The notes: a model not told the origin generated them from the letters alone. Numbered from the stretch's first letter, positions 8,925 to 16,952 are shown. The stretch is DNA of 49,439 bases from Candidatus Acetothermia bacterium (GCA_016179105.1 JACOSB010000050.1:1-49439), one strand, 5' to 3'. Numbers and translations: made by a program.

Positions 8925-9605
8925 TCACCATGCCCCCGTGATGTTGATCAGGGGAGCAGCGAGATTGATAGACGTTGCGGCGGTCAGGTTGAGGTTTGGA
9001 GCGCCTACAATCGTAATTCCATCCGGGGTCAAGTTGATGATATTTGTCCCTACTATAATCTGGACTCCTGCCATGGACATAATCTGAATCGGCGTGGGTG
9101 ACATAATCTGGATACCCGCCGGAGACATCATGATCGTCTGGTATGGCCCCGTAGGCGAGGGAGGCATGGGCATCGTCTCCGGAGGGGTGGGGCCTGTCTG
9201 TATAGTAACAGAGGGCGGGAGTTCGGTAAATACAATCTGGTTGCCTCCGATGGTGCGAATGGCACGGATCTGAGGCACTGGCGACGGCAGCGGAGGCGGA
9301 GCCAGCGCGTTCCATAGACTACCGATAATATAAGGAGCATTGACATCGCCGTGCTCGAAAGCGACCAGGACTTCATCACCAATATTCGGGATGAAATAGT
9401 AACCGTGAAGCAGTCCTGCCATAGGCACGGCAACTCTTGCCCAGGGACTCAGGTCCAGACTATCGATGGAGGGCAATTGTACTTGGACGCGACCGAGTGT
9501 TAGTGGGTCAAGTAGATTGATGACTTTGCCCACGGTGACACCATAAAACTTGTTTCCGAATTCTTCGAGCTTTTGTCCGAGATTATCCAAAACGTTTTCG
9601 ATCAC
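8925..9605 (-). CDS. Spike protein with gp5/gpV OB-fold and triple beta-helix tail
   Basis: A 226-residue spike. Residues 20-100 form the gpV/gp5 oligonucleotide-binding-like fold: GRVQVQLPSIDSL, then SPWARVAVPMAG, then the diagnostic IPNIGDEVLVAFEHGD and APYIIGSLW. After a proline-rich linker the last 90 residues are short hydrophobic repeats (MSPAGIQIMSP, NLTPDGITIVG, LNLTAATSINLAAP), as in the intertwined triple-stranded needle of phage spikes. In VgrG or Afp8 the hub and spike are fused; here they are two genes, with the gpD-like hub just upstream overlapping by 4 bases. The PAAR tip protein follows. Confidence 0.9.
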   Translation of the reverse strand: MIENVLDNLGQKLEEFGNKFYGVTVGKVINLLDPLTLGRVQVQLPSIDSLDLSPWARVAVPMAGLLHGYYFIPNIGDEVLVAFEHGDVNAPYIIGSLWNALAPPPLPSPVPQIRAIRTIGGNQIVFTELPPSVTIQTGPTPPETMPMPPSPTGPYQTIMMSPAGIQIMSPTPIQIMSMAGVQIIVGTNIINLTPDGITIVGAPNLNLTAATSINLAAPLINITGAW

Positions 9606-10786
9606 GGGATGATCTCCTTTCTAACACTAAAGGTGGTTTTGTAGCCGCCACTATCAATCGTGTGTGTAGCGCTGGCGACGCGATAATCGCCACTGAAATC
9701 AGGCCCCAAACCCTCTAGACGAACAATCGCTCCCGCGCGAATGCGAGGGTCTCCGATGGCAGTACCACTTCCAGTCAACCGCTGGTTGAGTTTGTTGCGC
9801 AGCGTTCGCAAGATCTTCCCGGCGCTTTTGGCAACATCCAAGGGGCTTTTGATCGTTTGGTCAATAATGGTGAATGTGGGTTTAGAGAATACTTTAGTCT
9901 TGCCGGCAGCAACACCTGGCAAGATCGAGATGCCTAGGCTTTCGCGATCGAAATCCCAGAAAACTGATACCAAAAAGTCGAGAGGGATCTCACGCAGGGT
10001 GAACTTCATAGAGACTCCCACCACTTGCCCTACGTTGGTCATTCGAGGCGTGAAATCCAATAACGATTGCCCCCACGTCAGAGTCAAGCGAGGTGAGTAC
10101 TCTTTGATGAAGCGTGAAAGATATAAGACATTGCCTTCAACCCAAAAGTCGGCGTCGTAGTCCTTTGCGATTGCTTTGAGCAATTCCAAATTGCTCTGCC
10201 CCTCTTGCTTGATCCCGGTGCCAACCGGTAGAAGATTGAGCGCAGCAATCGCTATTGAAGCTGCTGTTATAGTAGGGTCAATCGCAGGAATCAGAAGATC
10301 TTCAACAGCCAGAATGTCCGCGACCAGCGCATCTGGCAGGGGACCGAATCCTCGTGCTGCAGTTCCGCGCGTCAGACGTTGCAGATAATCGTGTGCAGTC
10401 ATCGTCATGCTGGGCATGCCGCCATTGGGGAAACTCACTTCGACGCCCGTGACCTCGCCCAAGAACATCTCTTCCAAAGAATCCGGTGCATAACCCATGG
10501 AAAGTTGCAGTTTATTGTCAATGTCGAACGTGCCTTCGGGCACTGCGTTCACTGAACCGAAGGGACCGATCTTGACTCCCGTGGGGAAGGGCTGGAATCC
10601 GAGTCCCCGAATGTGCTTTTGGAGCCAGCGTAGATTTGGGTTGGCCAGCCCTACTGTTACTTGATCGGATTCGTTCTGGCCGTCCTGATAACGAACGCTG
10701 GTCACCGTAGCACGCACGGACGCCGGCATCTCATCGCCGTTGATCTTGATTGTGAATTCGGGGACGTACTGTGCGTAGCGCGCCAT
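9602..10786 (-). CDS. gpD-like baseplate hub (phage late control D family)
   Basis: A 394-residue homologue of the phage late control gene D product and the N-terminal half of VgrG/Afp8. Sequence signs are EMFLGEVTGVEVSFPNGGMP followed by MTAHDYLQRLTRGTAAR, and the QSNLELLKAIAKDYDADFWV segment typical of gpD hubs, then a C-terminal sheet ending AGAIVRLEGLGPDFSGDYRV. Three copies would form the hub ring that carries the spike. It starts directly after the LysM gene (one base between stop and start) and overlaps the spike gene by 4 bases, so hub and spike are translationally coupled. Confidence 0.9.
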   Translation of the reverse strand: MARYAQYVPEFTIKINGDEMPASVRATVTSVRYQDGQNESDQVTVGLANPNLRWLQKHIRGLGFQPFPTGVKIGPFGSVNAVPEGTFDIDNKLQLSMGYAPDSLEEMFLGEVTGVEVSFPNGGMPSMTMTAHDYLQRLTRGTAARGFGPLPDALVADILAVEDLLIPAIDPTITAASIAIAALNLLPVGTGIKQEGQSNLELLKAIAKDYDADFWVEGNVLYLSRFIKEYSPRLTLTWGQSLLDFTPRMTNVGQVVGVSMKFTLREIPLDFLVSVFWDFDRESLGISILPGVAAGKTKVFSKPTFTIIDQTIKSPLDVAKSAGKILRTLRNKLNQRLTGSGTAIGDPRIRAGAIVRLEGLGPDFSGDYRVASATHTIDSGGYKTTFSVRKEIIP

Positions 10787-10787
10787 A

Positions 10788-11441
10788 TTACTGCAAAACC
10801 TCCCCCGTATCGGGATTCACGAATGGCAATGAGGGGATACGCAAGGTCTGTCCTGCAGCGATCGACCGTGGGTCATCAATCTCATTTACGATCGCGATGG
10901 GCCGCCACATCTGTGCGTTGTCGTACAGCTTGGCAGCAATACCGCTCAAAGTTTCTCCTTCGGTGACGACGTGGGCTTTGCTAAAATCAGCCGTCTGGCG
11001 ATTGACTTCCTTGGCCTCACGATCAAGGTCAAGGAACTCATTGAAGGTGACAGTAAGACGCGCGCGCACCGGACGCCCATCGTCCCGGAACATTTGGAAC
11101 TTCTGGCTCACGCGAGCGAGCACACAGCGGAACTGTAGAGAACCCCACGAAACTCGAAGAACGGGAGGAGCGTGCAGCGCTGAATCGATATCTAAAAGCT
11201 TCACGATCCGTTGAGTCTCTTCACGCACATCGCGTCGCTGCTCGTAGGTATCGAATAAGAGTTCCATCTCCAGGGTTCGCATGTTGCCCTGGACGAATTG
11301 CAACAGCGGCCCGCTACGGCCGGGGATGCCTTGCGAGGCAAAATTGTTGTCTTTGTTGACAGTGTATTCTTCGGGATTAAACATCACGTCGATGCCTACT
11401 CCCGTGTGCTCAATTGTGATTCTGACTTTCTCCAGAGCCAT
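10788..11441 (-). CDS. LysM-containing tube-baseplate adaptor (Afp7-like)
   Basis: A 217-residue protein. Residues 1-140 resemble the phage tail/baseplate adaptor family: FNPEEYTVNKDNNFASQGIP near residue 22, a motif shared with gp53/Afp7-type proteins, followed by MELLFDTYEQRRDVRE. Residues about 155-212 are one LysM domain (VVTEGETLSGIAAKLYDN, then GQTLRIPSL). In eCIS this protein links the inner tube to the hub; LysM may also touch peptidoglycan. The start at ATG 11441 is supported by GGAAGAAGGAAC upstream. The gap to the preceding gene (62 bases) shows no terminator. Confidence 0.9.
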   Translation of the reverse strand: MALEKVRITIEHTGVGIDVMFNPEEYTVNKDNNFASQGIPGRSGPLLQFVQGNMRTLEMELLFDTYEQRRDVREETQRIVKLLDIDSALHAPPVLRVSWGSLQFRCVLARVSQKFQMFRDDGRPVRARLTVTFNEFLDLDREAKEVNRQTADFSKAHVVTEGETLSGIAAKLYDNAQMWRPIAIVNEIDDPRSIAAGQTLRIPSLPFVNPDTGEVLQ

Positions 11442-11503
11442 AGTTCCTTCTTCCCATCAATTCAAGTCACGCATTGCATGTCAAACCTGGTTCGCTGGCA
11501 GAA

Positions 11504-12322
11504 TTAAAACACCCGCCCTGTCCGCTCGCGCCAGTAAGTGATACGGCGATCGAGTTGTTTCATGACATGGTCAGTGATTTGCTCGACGTTCACTGCTGGC
11601 AATTGTGTAGTACGTTGCACCCAAGGATTCGTTGACCCGCTACCGCTGAAGGGAGCATCTGTTGGGAATTGATCTGCTCTTGCCGGCGAAGGCGTTTCTT
11701 GACTTTCATCTCTCTTGGCCGCTGCTTGTCGCGTGATAAGTGCTGGGCTTTGAGTGAAGCGCTCTTCGACCCGTTGCGTCTGTTGCACCACTCGATTGAC
11801 GAGTGTCTGCAAGTTCTCGCGAGTGATCTCACTTCGGCGATGCACTTGTGCGATCTCATCCGTTTGTTGGAGTCTGTGAAAAACTAGTTGCAGCGGATTT
11901 TGCGAGACCATCATTACACTTTCGGAATCTACTTGAGAGGAGAAAGTTCGGCTCTCAGCAGAAAAAGCGCGCAGTGAAAGATGCTGAACAAACAGCCGCC
12001 TGCCAATGAGGGATGAAGTATGAGGTGAACTTGCCAACCAACTATGCTGCTCTTGTCTCACATTGTCTTGCAAGTGCAGCACAGGGTGTATAGCCAGACG
12101 CACCTGTGGGTAGAACTGGTGCGAGGACACGAGCCATCGTTCGCGCAAGAGACGAGACACAACCAGAGGATGCACGAGCGTCATGCTCAGAGAACTATAT
12201 CGCGACGCGCTCTGCCCGTATCGCTCGACCAAGGCTAGAGCCCAACTGATCCAGCGGTTTGGGCTATCGCCTAGCCACGGCTGCCTTTGCCACCTCAAGA
12301 GTTTTGATAACCACTTGTTCAT
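11504..12322 (-). CDS. eCIS protein of unknown role with conserved C-terminal motif
   Basis: A 272-residue basic, glutamine- and serine-rich protein. The ATG at 12322 overlaps the TGA of the DUF6760 frame (ATGA), which favours it over a more upstream Met. The N-terminal 130 residues (MNKWLSKLLRWQRQPWLGDS onward) look globular; the middle (about residues 160-240) is low-complexity and probably disordered. The last 30 residues contain ITDHVMKQLDRRITYWRERT, a motif I recall at the C termini of eCIS proteins from this position. It lacks the HExxH of the DUF4157 eCIS protease sometimes found nearby. Function is unknown; a scaffold or assembly factor is one guess. Confidence 0.7.
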   Translation of the reverse strand: MNKWLSKLLRWQRQPWLGDSPNRWISWALALVERYGQSASRYSSLSMTLVHPLVVSRLLRERWLVSSHQFYPQVRLAIHPVLHLQDNVRQEQHSWLASSPHTSSLIGRRLFVQHLSLRAFSAESRTFSSQVDSESVMMVSQNPLQLVFHRLQQTDEIAQVHRRSEITRENLQTLVNRVVQQTQRVEERFTQSPALITRQAAAKRDESQETPSPARADQFPTDAPFSGSGSTNPWVQRTTQLPAVNVEQITDHVMKQLDRRITYWRERTGRVF

Positions 12323-12486
12323 GTCTTTTGTCCTTCGTTCATGCGCTGATTCATCGCCGAGATCTCTTCGACCCATCGACGCCGCTCGCGGTGCTCCAAG
12401 TTGAGTATCGCCTCGGGGGGCCAATGAAAGTGGTAAGCCACGAAGGCTACCTCCTCATAGAGTGTCTTGAGGGGGTAGCCTACGAC
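12319..12486 (-). CDS. DUF6760-like domain, reached by -1 frameshift from the upstream gene
   Basis: In the -1 frame after the chaperone-like ORF, 55 codons are open to TGA at 12319: VVGYPLKTLYEEVAFVAYHF, then the conserved EHRERRRWVEEISAMNQRM. This matches the small DUF6760 family of eCIS loci. The frame has no ATG, GTG or TTG between the preceding in-frame stop and the conserved GYPL start; the only internal GTG would delete the first quarter of the domain. A slippery run of seven Gs plus a stem-loop sits exactly at the junction, so the domain is most simply made as a 200-residue fusion to the upstream protein. The TGA overlaps the next ATG. Confidence 0.85.
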   Translation of the reverse strand, partial: VVGYPLKTLYEEVAFVAYHFHWPPEAILNLEHRERRRWVEEISAMNQRMNEGQKT

Positions 12487-12492
12487 CCCCCC
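12445..12492 (-). promoter_or_regulatory. Programmed -1 ribosomal frameshift signal
   Basis: Reading 5' to 3' on the minus strand: GTG GGG GGG TCG TAG in frame 0 includes a run of seven Gs (12492-12486) that allows both tRNAs to slip back one base and re-pair perfectly. Five bases later (TCGTA) begins a stem with arms 12480-12469 (GGCTACCCCCTC) and 12456-12445 (GAGGAGGTAGCC), 11 of 12 pairs, with a 12-base loop. Slippery site, spacer length, stem and immediate 0-frame stop match known phage tail-chaperone frameshift cassettes such as lambda G/GT. Efficiency cannot be read from sequence. Confidence 0.8.
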
Positions 12493-12920
12493 ACCCCGGT
12501 CAGTTCCACCTCGTACTCATTGGCACACTTGGGGCAGACGGTCTCCACACTGGGCTTACCCGTACGATTGATCCGATTGTAAAACTCCTGGAGATAAGCT
12601 AAGTCTGCCGCGTAGAGCCCCTCGATCACTTTTGGGTTGATGTGTTCCACAGAGCCCAATTTGGTGATTACTCGAGATAGCAGAATGACAATCAGATACG
12701 CTTGGTTAGTCTGCACGCGCGGGTCCTTGAGCGGCAAAATCTCATCAGCCGCGGTGGCTAAACGCATTGTCCCTGTCCGTGCTCTTTTCGAAGTCAGCAC
12801 TCCCGGAGTCAGAACGTGTTCTACGGAACAACTCCAATCGATCGGATGTCCTTGGCTGTCTTTGGCTTCCACCCAGATTTTCACTATGAAAAGCTCGACA
12901 TCTTCTCTCTTTAGGACCAT
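12480..12920 (-). CDS. Tail-assembly-chaperone-like eCIS protein with zinc-ribbon CxxC
   Basis: A 146-residue protein starting at ATG 12920. The central block DEILPLKDPRVQTNQAYLIV, then LSRVITKLGSVEHINPKVIE and LYAADLAYLQEFYNRIN, is characteristic of the small protein encoded after the tube genes in eCIS and Mu-like tails, where phages encode tail assembly chaperones. Near the end is TVCPKCANEYEVEL, a CxxC that could be half a zinc site. It terminates at TAG 12480-12482 in frame 0, but a -1 shift at 12486-12492 would extend it into DUF6760 to 200 residues. It is the first gene of the surviving operon. A TATACT at 12986-12991 (minus strand) could be its -10 box, without a convincing -35. Confidence 0.82.
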   Translation of the reverse strand: MVLKREDVELFIVKIWVEAKDSQGHPIDWSCSVEHVLTPGVLTSKRARTGTMRLATAADEILPLKDPRVQTNQAYLIVILLSRVITKLGSVEHINPKVIEGLYAADLAYLQEFYNRINRTGKPSVETVCPKCANEYEVELTGVGGS

Positions 12921-13089
12921 TTAGCGCCTTCCTGAGAGTAGCAGTGACCTGCTTCGCATCTTGAATGATTCGTTACTACTGAGCAAGTATAGATTGTGCT
13001 TGTTAAAGGAATGTTGACCCCTAATTAACTACTCAACAATTCGATGAGGACAAATACGCTCAGCTCAATCGTCCTTGCTAATCTGTTCT

Positions 13090-13368
13090 ATGGCTTGGAG
13101 ACAGGCCAGCGGCAGAGATGTCACAATACTTGTAACCTGGGTAGATTCTACGGGACAAGTTTGGTTCGTGTGTATAGGTCAGGGTTGCAACAAAAACATG
13201 ACTTATTCAGAACAGCAGCAAGTGGCATGCAATGAGCACGGTAAACCGGCAAACTGTGGCGCCAAGAAGTGGGAAGGGCAAGAGATGCCTTCAGAATCGG
13301 TACCGTATCCCGAGATATTGCCAATTCCAGATATCCAACCCAAAGACTACCTTGAGCCGGGACACTGA
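13090..13368 (+). CDS. Small hypothetical protein
   Basis: A 92-codon plus-strand frame starting at ATG 13090 (an upstream Met at 13075 is possible). The product has a hydrophobic beta-like start (DVTILVTWVDSTGQVWFVC), two close cysteines (CIGQGC), a further CNEHGKPANC pair, and a proline-rich acidic end. The spaced cysteine pairs suggest a small zinc-binding or disulfide fold. There is no clear ribosome-binding site and it overlaps a longer frame that leads into the beta-helix fragment. I do not recognise the family; it may equally be non-coding sequence between the eCIS operon and the broken beta-helix gene. Confidence 0.33.
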   Translation: MAWRQASGRDVTILVTWVDSTGQVWFVCIGQGCNKNMTYSEQQQVACNEHGKPANCGAKKWEGQEMPSESVPYPEILPIPDIQPKDYLEPGH

Positions 13369-13402
13369 TAATATTTATGCTTTGGATAAGAGGCTGATTC
13401 GT

Positions 13403-13773
13403 TTGAGATATTTTTGGTTGATTTTTTCTCTGGTCGCTACCATGAATGGATCTCTTGCACAAAGTTCACAAATGCAAGTGATCGAGTTAAGTTGTGTGAA
13501 TTCGGCTGGCTGTTTCTTCGAAATACAACAAGCGATTGATAGTTCTCCTGCTGGTAGTAAGATTAAGATGGGGCCAGGTACCTACTATGAAAGACCGTTA
13601 ATTATAAACAGGAGCATTTCACTCATAGGTGCAGGATCTTCAAGTACTCACATCCGGATCGTCGACCGTGGTGCTGGCATTTCGATTGTTAGCCTAACAG
13701 AAATGAGGGTGGAACTAGCCGGCATAGACATACAAATGCCAGATATTTGGGATGTAAATGACTCAAACTCCAG
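13403..13773 (+). pseudogene. Beta-helix secreted protein, N-terminal fragment
   Basis: The likely start is TTG 13403 (AAGAGG about 10 bases upstream), giving a signal peptide (RYFWLIFSLVATMNGSLAQ) followed by the Cys-containing entry motif of this window's beta-helix family: LSCVNSAGCFFEIQQAID, then AGSKIKMGPGTYYERPLIIN and ISLIGAG. About 120 residues in, the family resemblance stops and the DNA continues as a transposase fragment in another frame. The intact relatives in this window run to 382, 508 and 784 residues, so this copy lost nearly all its rungs and its C-terminal domain. The junction near 13760-13790 is approximate. Confidence 0.65.
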
Positions 13774-14670
13774 GAGTCTTGGCATCTACTGGACTCGAAC
13801 GAATACAAGACAGGCTACAAACTCTTTCTGTTACAGAATATCCAGCAAGGCCATGAGTACATCATCTGCGCTTCGCTCATGCCGGGGAATCAAGATGAAC
13901 GCCCGATGCTGCTACGAATGGTCGAGAAAGCTATCTCAATTCTCGGCAAGGATGCTATCAAGCTCTTGCTAATTGACCGGGGATACCTAGATGCTGCCGC
14001 GCTTTACAAACTCAAGCACAGTTACGGGATAGACTTCATCATCCCCGGCGAAGAGAGACTACACGCCATTCAAGATGCCATTGCTTTGACTAAACTCGCC
14101 AAGCACCAATTTGTTGAGATGAAAAAAGGCGTCTTCGTAGCTGGCTGCCCTGACATCGGCTCTTACTCCAGCTATGGGGATGAGAAAGGCAACCGGGGCA
14201 CTATCAACGTGCTGCTCGTCAAGGACCACAACACGAATTACACGGATGACCCGGACAGAATTTTCAGCTATCTCACCAGCTTGCCGATGAAGTTGGGAGC
14301 AAAGAAGCTCGAAGACTTGCAGGCCCTCTATGACATTTATCGCGCCTACAAGAAGCGCTGGGTCATCGAGAACAACGCCTTCAAGGAACTTTCTGAGCAC
14401 TGGAACTTGACCAAGAAACCAGGCGGGAAGTTCAACACGATTTGCTGTCATCTCTACTTTACGCTCGCAGCCTACAACTTAGTGCTTCTCTTCAAATCCA
14501 GCTATGGCAGCAGGTTTGTAAGCATGAGCTTGAGCACGTTCAGAGAGAAGGCGTTGAAGACGGCAGACATGGTGATTGTGTACGCAGGGGAGCTATTCGC
14601 GGTCTTTCCATTAACTGAGTTTATGAAGCTCGTGAAGACGGGGCCGCCGCTTGTTGGTCCAATCGAATAA
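13771..14670 (+). pseudogene. IS4-like DDE transposase, N-terminally truncated
   Basis: From about 13771 the frame reads LLDSNEYKTGYKLFLLQNIQ, then IKLLLIDRGYLDAAALYKLK (second catalytic Asp region) and YKKRWVIENNAFKEL, which resembles the Y-R-E signature region of IS4-type transposases with the catalytic Glu. About 300 residues remain. The N terminus with the first Asp is absent: an in-frame TGA lies at 13759-13761 and the preceding DNA belongs to a beta-helix gene. The last 15 or so residues overlap the 3' end of the convergent Gp37/Gp68 gene by 50 bases, so the element's right edge probably lies near 14620-14650. I found no terminal inverted repeats. Inactive remnant. Confidence 0.72.
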
Positions 14671-15421
14671 TTTTCTTGCTCTTTTTACCAACAGGAAGTG
14701 CGGCATTCCCATTTCTTGAAGGCATTTCATTGTATGTACGCCCGTGCAAAATTCTACCAGTGAGGTCTTTTCTTACCCCGCCCCATTGCTTAAAAAAGAA
14801 ATGCACTCTCTTCTTACGGCATTGAGTCAAAATTGAATCTACCCATTCAATTCGCATAGGACGTGCTCCTGGCCCTGACTCACCACCAACAATTACCCAA
14901 TGAATGCCATCTAAAGGCAAATTATCTAATGGCCCAATCAATGGCTCACAAGATAAAAAACGAATCTTTGCAGGTATCTTTTGCAGGTCTTTAATGCGGG
15001 AAGTGACACGTGAGTCTTCGACGCTAGTTCCCATCCAAACATTTGCAGGCCAAGGAAGAGCGGGTGAAATTTCTTTGGCTCGTTTACTTCGTTTGGTGAG
15101 TATCTGAAATATATGATGCGGACATTTTACCATTGTCTTGAACACGCGTTGAATAAACTCAAGCGGCACCTCTTCATGGAAAAGATCACTCATTGAATTA
15201 ACGAAAATCAAACGAGGTTCTCTCCATCTAAATGGAAGTTCAATCAAGTCCTCATGCAAAGTTAATTTGAAACCATTTCGATAGCGCTTAACTCCCATTG
15301 CTTGCAAACGTTTTGCCATTCGTTCTGCATAGCAATGTTTACAACCTTGACTAACCTTTGTGCAGCCTGTGATTGGATTCCAGGTCATTTGAGTCCATTC
15401 GATGTTAGTTTTACTGGCCAT
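14621..15421 (-). CDS. Phage Gp37/Gp68 family protein (DUF5131), three-Cys motif
   Basis: A 266-residue protein. The N terminus [20 protein letters not shown] continues to [10 protein letters not shown], which supplies the three cysteines that define the family; next are [30 protein letters not shown] and [11 protein letters not shown], all family landmarks, and a late [14 protein letters not shown]. The cysteine layout recalls radical-SAM-like enzymes, but no activity is proven. It starts 5 bases after the stop of tcmP, its standard genomic partner. The last 15-20 residues ([11 protein letters not shown]) overlap the transposase remnant and may be read-through from the insertion rather than the native terminus. 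Confidence 0.88.
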   Translation of the reverse strand: MASKTNIEWTQMTWNPITGCTKVSQGCKHCYAERMAKRLQAMGVKRYRNGFKLTLHEDLIELPFRWREPRLIFVNSMSDLFHEEVPLEFIQRVFKTMVKCPHHIFQILTKRSKRAKEISPALPWPANVWMGTSVEDSRVTSRIKDLQKIPAKIRFLSCEPLIGPLDNLPLDGIHWVIVGGESGPGARPMRIEWVDSILTQCRKKRVHFFFKQWGGVRKDLTGRILHGRTYNEMPSRNGNAALPVGKKSKKIIRLDQQAAAPSSRAS

Positions 15422-15426
15422 TTCGT

Positions 15427-16323
15427 CTACCTCCCCAAGATGTCTTCTGCTATATTTATCGCCGTCTTAGCCGCTCTAGGATTCCCAACTGCGAAGCAAA
15501 GTAAATACATTGGGGCATTCTTTGAATTTCGTAGAATCTTGGAGTTCTTTGCCACTGCATGAAATGCAATTTTGAGACGTTTAAGAACGAATTTGCTAAT
15601 TGAGTTAAAGTCCGCGTCTCTTTTAGATTTCTCTTTGTCACCAAAAAGCGTCAGGTCTTTCGTCTGGGAATAGAATGCCTTCCTCCATTCATCGGTTCCA
15701 AAAATTCTCGTTAGAGCATCTTCCCATTCTTTAGGTGGATTCTTATCTTTTGTCAGAAGGCGGACAACTCCCATTCCAAACGGGAATAACCACCAGAGAT
15801 CAATTGCTTCAGTTTGACCCAATTTTTCAATAACCGACCACTCAACTTGCATACCATACGGATCAAGGAAGACTACAGCCCTGTGATTATCCCAATTAGT
15901 CTCTGCACAAAATTTATCAAGACAAGCATTTGCATCTCCCTGAATAATCGTGATTCTATTTTCCTTTGATTTGAAGTTATTTTTGAACTTTTCTAATTCC
16001 TTTACTTTGCTTTTGCTTTGTTCGATGAAAAGATATTGCTGAAAGCCAGGTTCAACCTCTAGGGCAATCTGTGCGCTTCCTTTCAAGTATTCTGTAAATT
16101 CCTTGTCGTCTGCCTCTGTATCATCCGAAAAGAGCGAAGGTGCAGCGTTGGTTTTGGGGTGAGATAATAATCTATGCCCAGACCCAGCGAAAGCATCTAC
16201 ATAAATAGTATTCAATTTTTGTGCTTTAGGGTTTTTATCAAAAATCTTTGAGTATGGAATTAGATAATCTTTCAAGATTTTCAATTTTAGTTCCGTCCAT
16301 TCTCCACCAAACTTATCCGTCAT
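15427..16323 (-). CDS. tcmP: Three-Cys-motif partner protein TcmP (methyltransferase-like)
   Basis: A 298-residue TcmP homologue. The N terminus [18 protein letters not shown] is family-typical. [13 protein letters not shown] near residues 41-53 looks like the SAM-binding motif I, and [14 protein letters not shown] near residue 155 resembles the catalytic DPPY/NPPY-like motif of amino-methyltransferases. TcmP genes nearly always sit beside Gp37/Gp68 genes, here as an operon with 5 bases between. The pair is found in phages and genomic islands, so a nucleic-acid modification or defence role is plausible, but this is inference. GAGGTGAGGAC precedes the ATG at 16323. Confidence 0.88.
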   Translation of the reverse strand: MTDKFGGEWTELKLKILKDYLIPYSKIFDKNPKAQKLNTIYVDAFAGSGHRLLSHPKTNAAPSLFSDDTEADDKEFTEYLKGSAQIALEVEPGFQQYLFIEQSKSKVKELEKFKNNFKSKENRITIIQGDANACLDKFCAETNWDNHRAVVFLDPYGMQVEWSVIEKLGQTEAIDLWWLFPFGMGVVRLLTKDKNPPKEWEDALTRIFGTDEWRKAFYSQTKDLTLFGDKEKSKRDADFNSISKFVLKRLKIAFHAVAKNSKILRNSKNAPMYLLCFAVGNPRAAKTAINIAEDILGR

Positions 16324-16724
16324 TTAGTCCTCACCTCGTGATTGTTAGTCCGATAATGATACTACAGGACACTTGACGAGGTAAAGGACCATCTTCATTC
16401 GTGCTTTTATCAATCCTTGCTAGTAACTGCTAACACCGCTTTCACCCCTCCTGAATCCCCACACGAGAACTTCGTCACCCCTGTTTTCTGCTGATACGGT
16501 CATCATTTTTCACCCGCGCCGAGAATTTCCAAATGTCTGTTCGAGTTAACATTTAGCAACGTTGTCTTGGGTTTTTGACAGAGACTCTTAGGCTGATTAG
16601 CGTAACGAGGAAACTTTATCTGTGCAATGTCGGGTGAGTTGACTGCCTCTATTTGCCCGAGGTCGACCCACTTGTCAAGTCCCAGGGGTCTTGACATTAC
16701 ACTGACCCATTCGACGTTTTTTCT
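16324..16724. other. Intergenic stretch, nothing recognised
   Basis: About 400 bases between the tcmP start and the inverted repeat upstream of the RNA candidate. Short frames occur but none has a ribosome-binding site, family resemblance or neighbour that supports it. A TTGACA at about 16691-16696 has no -10 partner at usual spacing. The tcmP promoter presumably lies at the left end. Confidence 0.5.
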
Positions 16725-16755
16725 GAGACTTTCCAGCCCAGTGTCAGAAAGTCTC
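16725..16755 (+). promoter_or_regulatory. Perfect 9-bp inverted repeat upstream of RNA gene
   Basis: GAGACTTTC (16725-16733) and GAAAGTCTC (16747-16755) are exact inverse copies separated by 13 bases. The right arm ends 10 bases before a perfect TATAAT (16766-16771), so it covers the -35 region of the promoter. No TTGACA-like hexamer is present, suggesting a regulator binds here. Operator identity is inferred from position. Confidence 0.55.
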
Positions 16756-16765
16756 TTCTTTGGTA

Positions 16766-16771
16766 TATAAT
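16766..16771 (+). promoter_or_regulatory. -10 box of the 16779-16898 RNA
   Basis: Perfect TATAAT followed 7 bases later by GGG, where the folded RNA begins. There is no recognisable -35; an inverted repeat occupies that place. Confidence 0.6.
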
Positions 16772-16778
16772 CACATTC

Positions 16779-16898
16779 GGGAAAGGGGCTGTCCCTCTCT
16801 AAAGATGTTGGTAGGGTTTTGCCCGTCTCTCCTACCCAAGGCCCATGGGATGGGATTTTTCCCTACAACTGTGAGTCGGACAGCCAGTTTCCTTTTTT
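16779..16898 (+). ncRNA. Candidate structured RNA of about 115-120 nt
   Basis: The ends pair: GGAAAGGGGCTGTCC (16780-16794) with GGACAGCCAGTTTCC (16878-16892), 13 of 15 pairs, immediately followed by TTTTTT (16893-16898), so the closing stem doubles as an intrinsic terminator. Inside, GTTGGTAGGG (16807-16816) pairs with CCCTACAAC (16861-16869) with one bulge, and a further hairpin forms around TCCTACCC / GGGATGGGA. The result is a rod with an internal bubble. No ORF fits. A TATAAT lies 7 bases before the 5' end. The shape recalls 6S RNA, but it is shorter than usual and I recognise no conserved 6S sequence; the SRP RNA apical motif is absent. Confidence 0.62.
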
Positions 16899-16952
16899 AT
16901 AGGTCATAAAGAACTCCACGAAACGGTCAACCCGCCCCAAAAGAATCGCTAT

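Noticed and set aside
12322..12424. Longer N terminus (34 more residues) for the unknown eCIS protein
   Set aside because: It would overlap the DUF6760 frame almost entirely; the ATGA overlap at 12319-12322 marks the natural start.
16503..16697. 64-codon minus-strand frame between tcmP and the RNA gene
   Set aside because: No ribosome-binding site, no recognisable product, and low-complexity composition.
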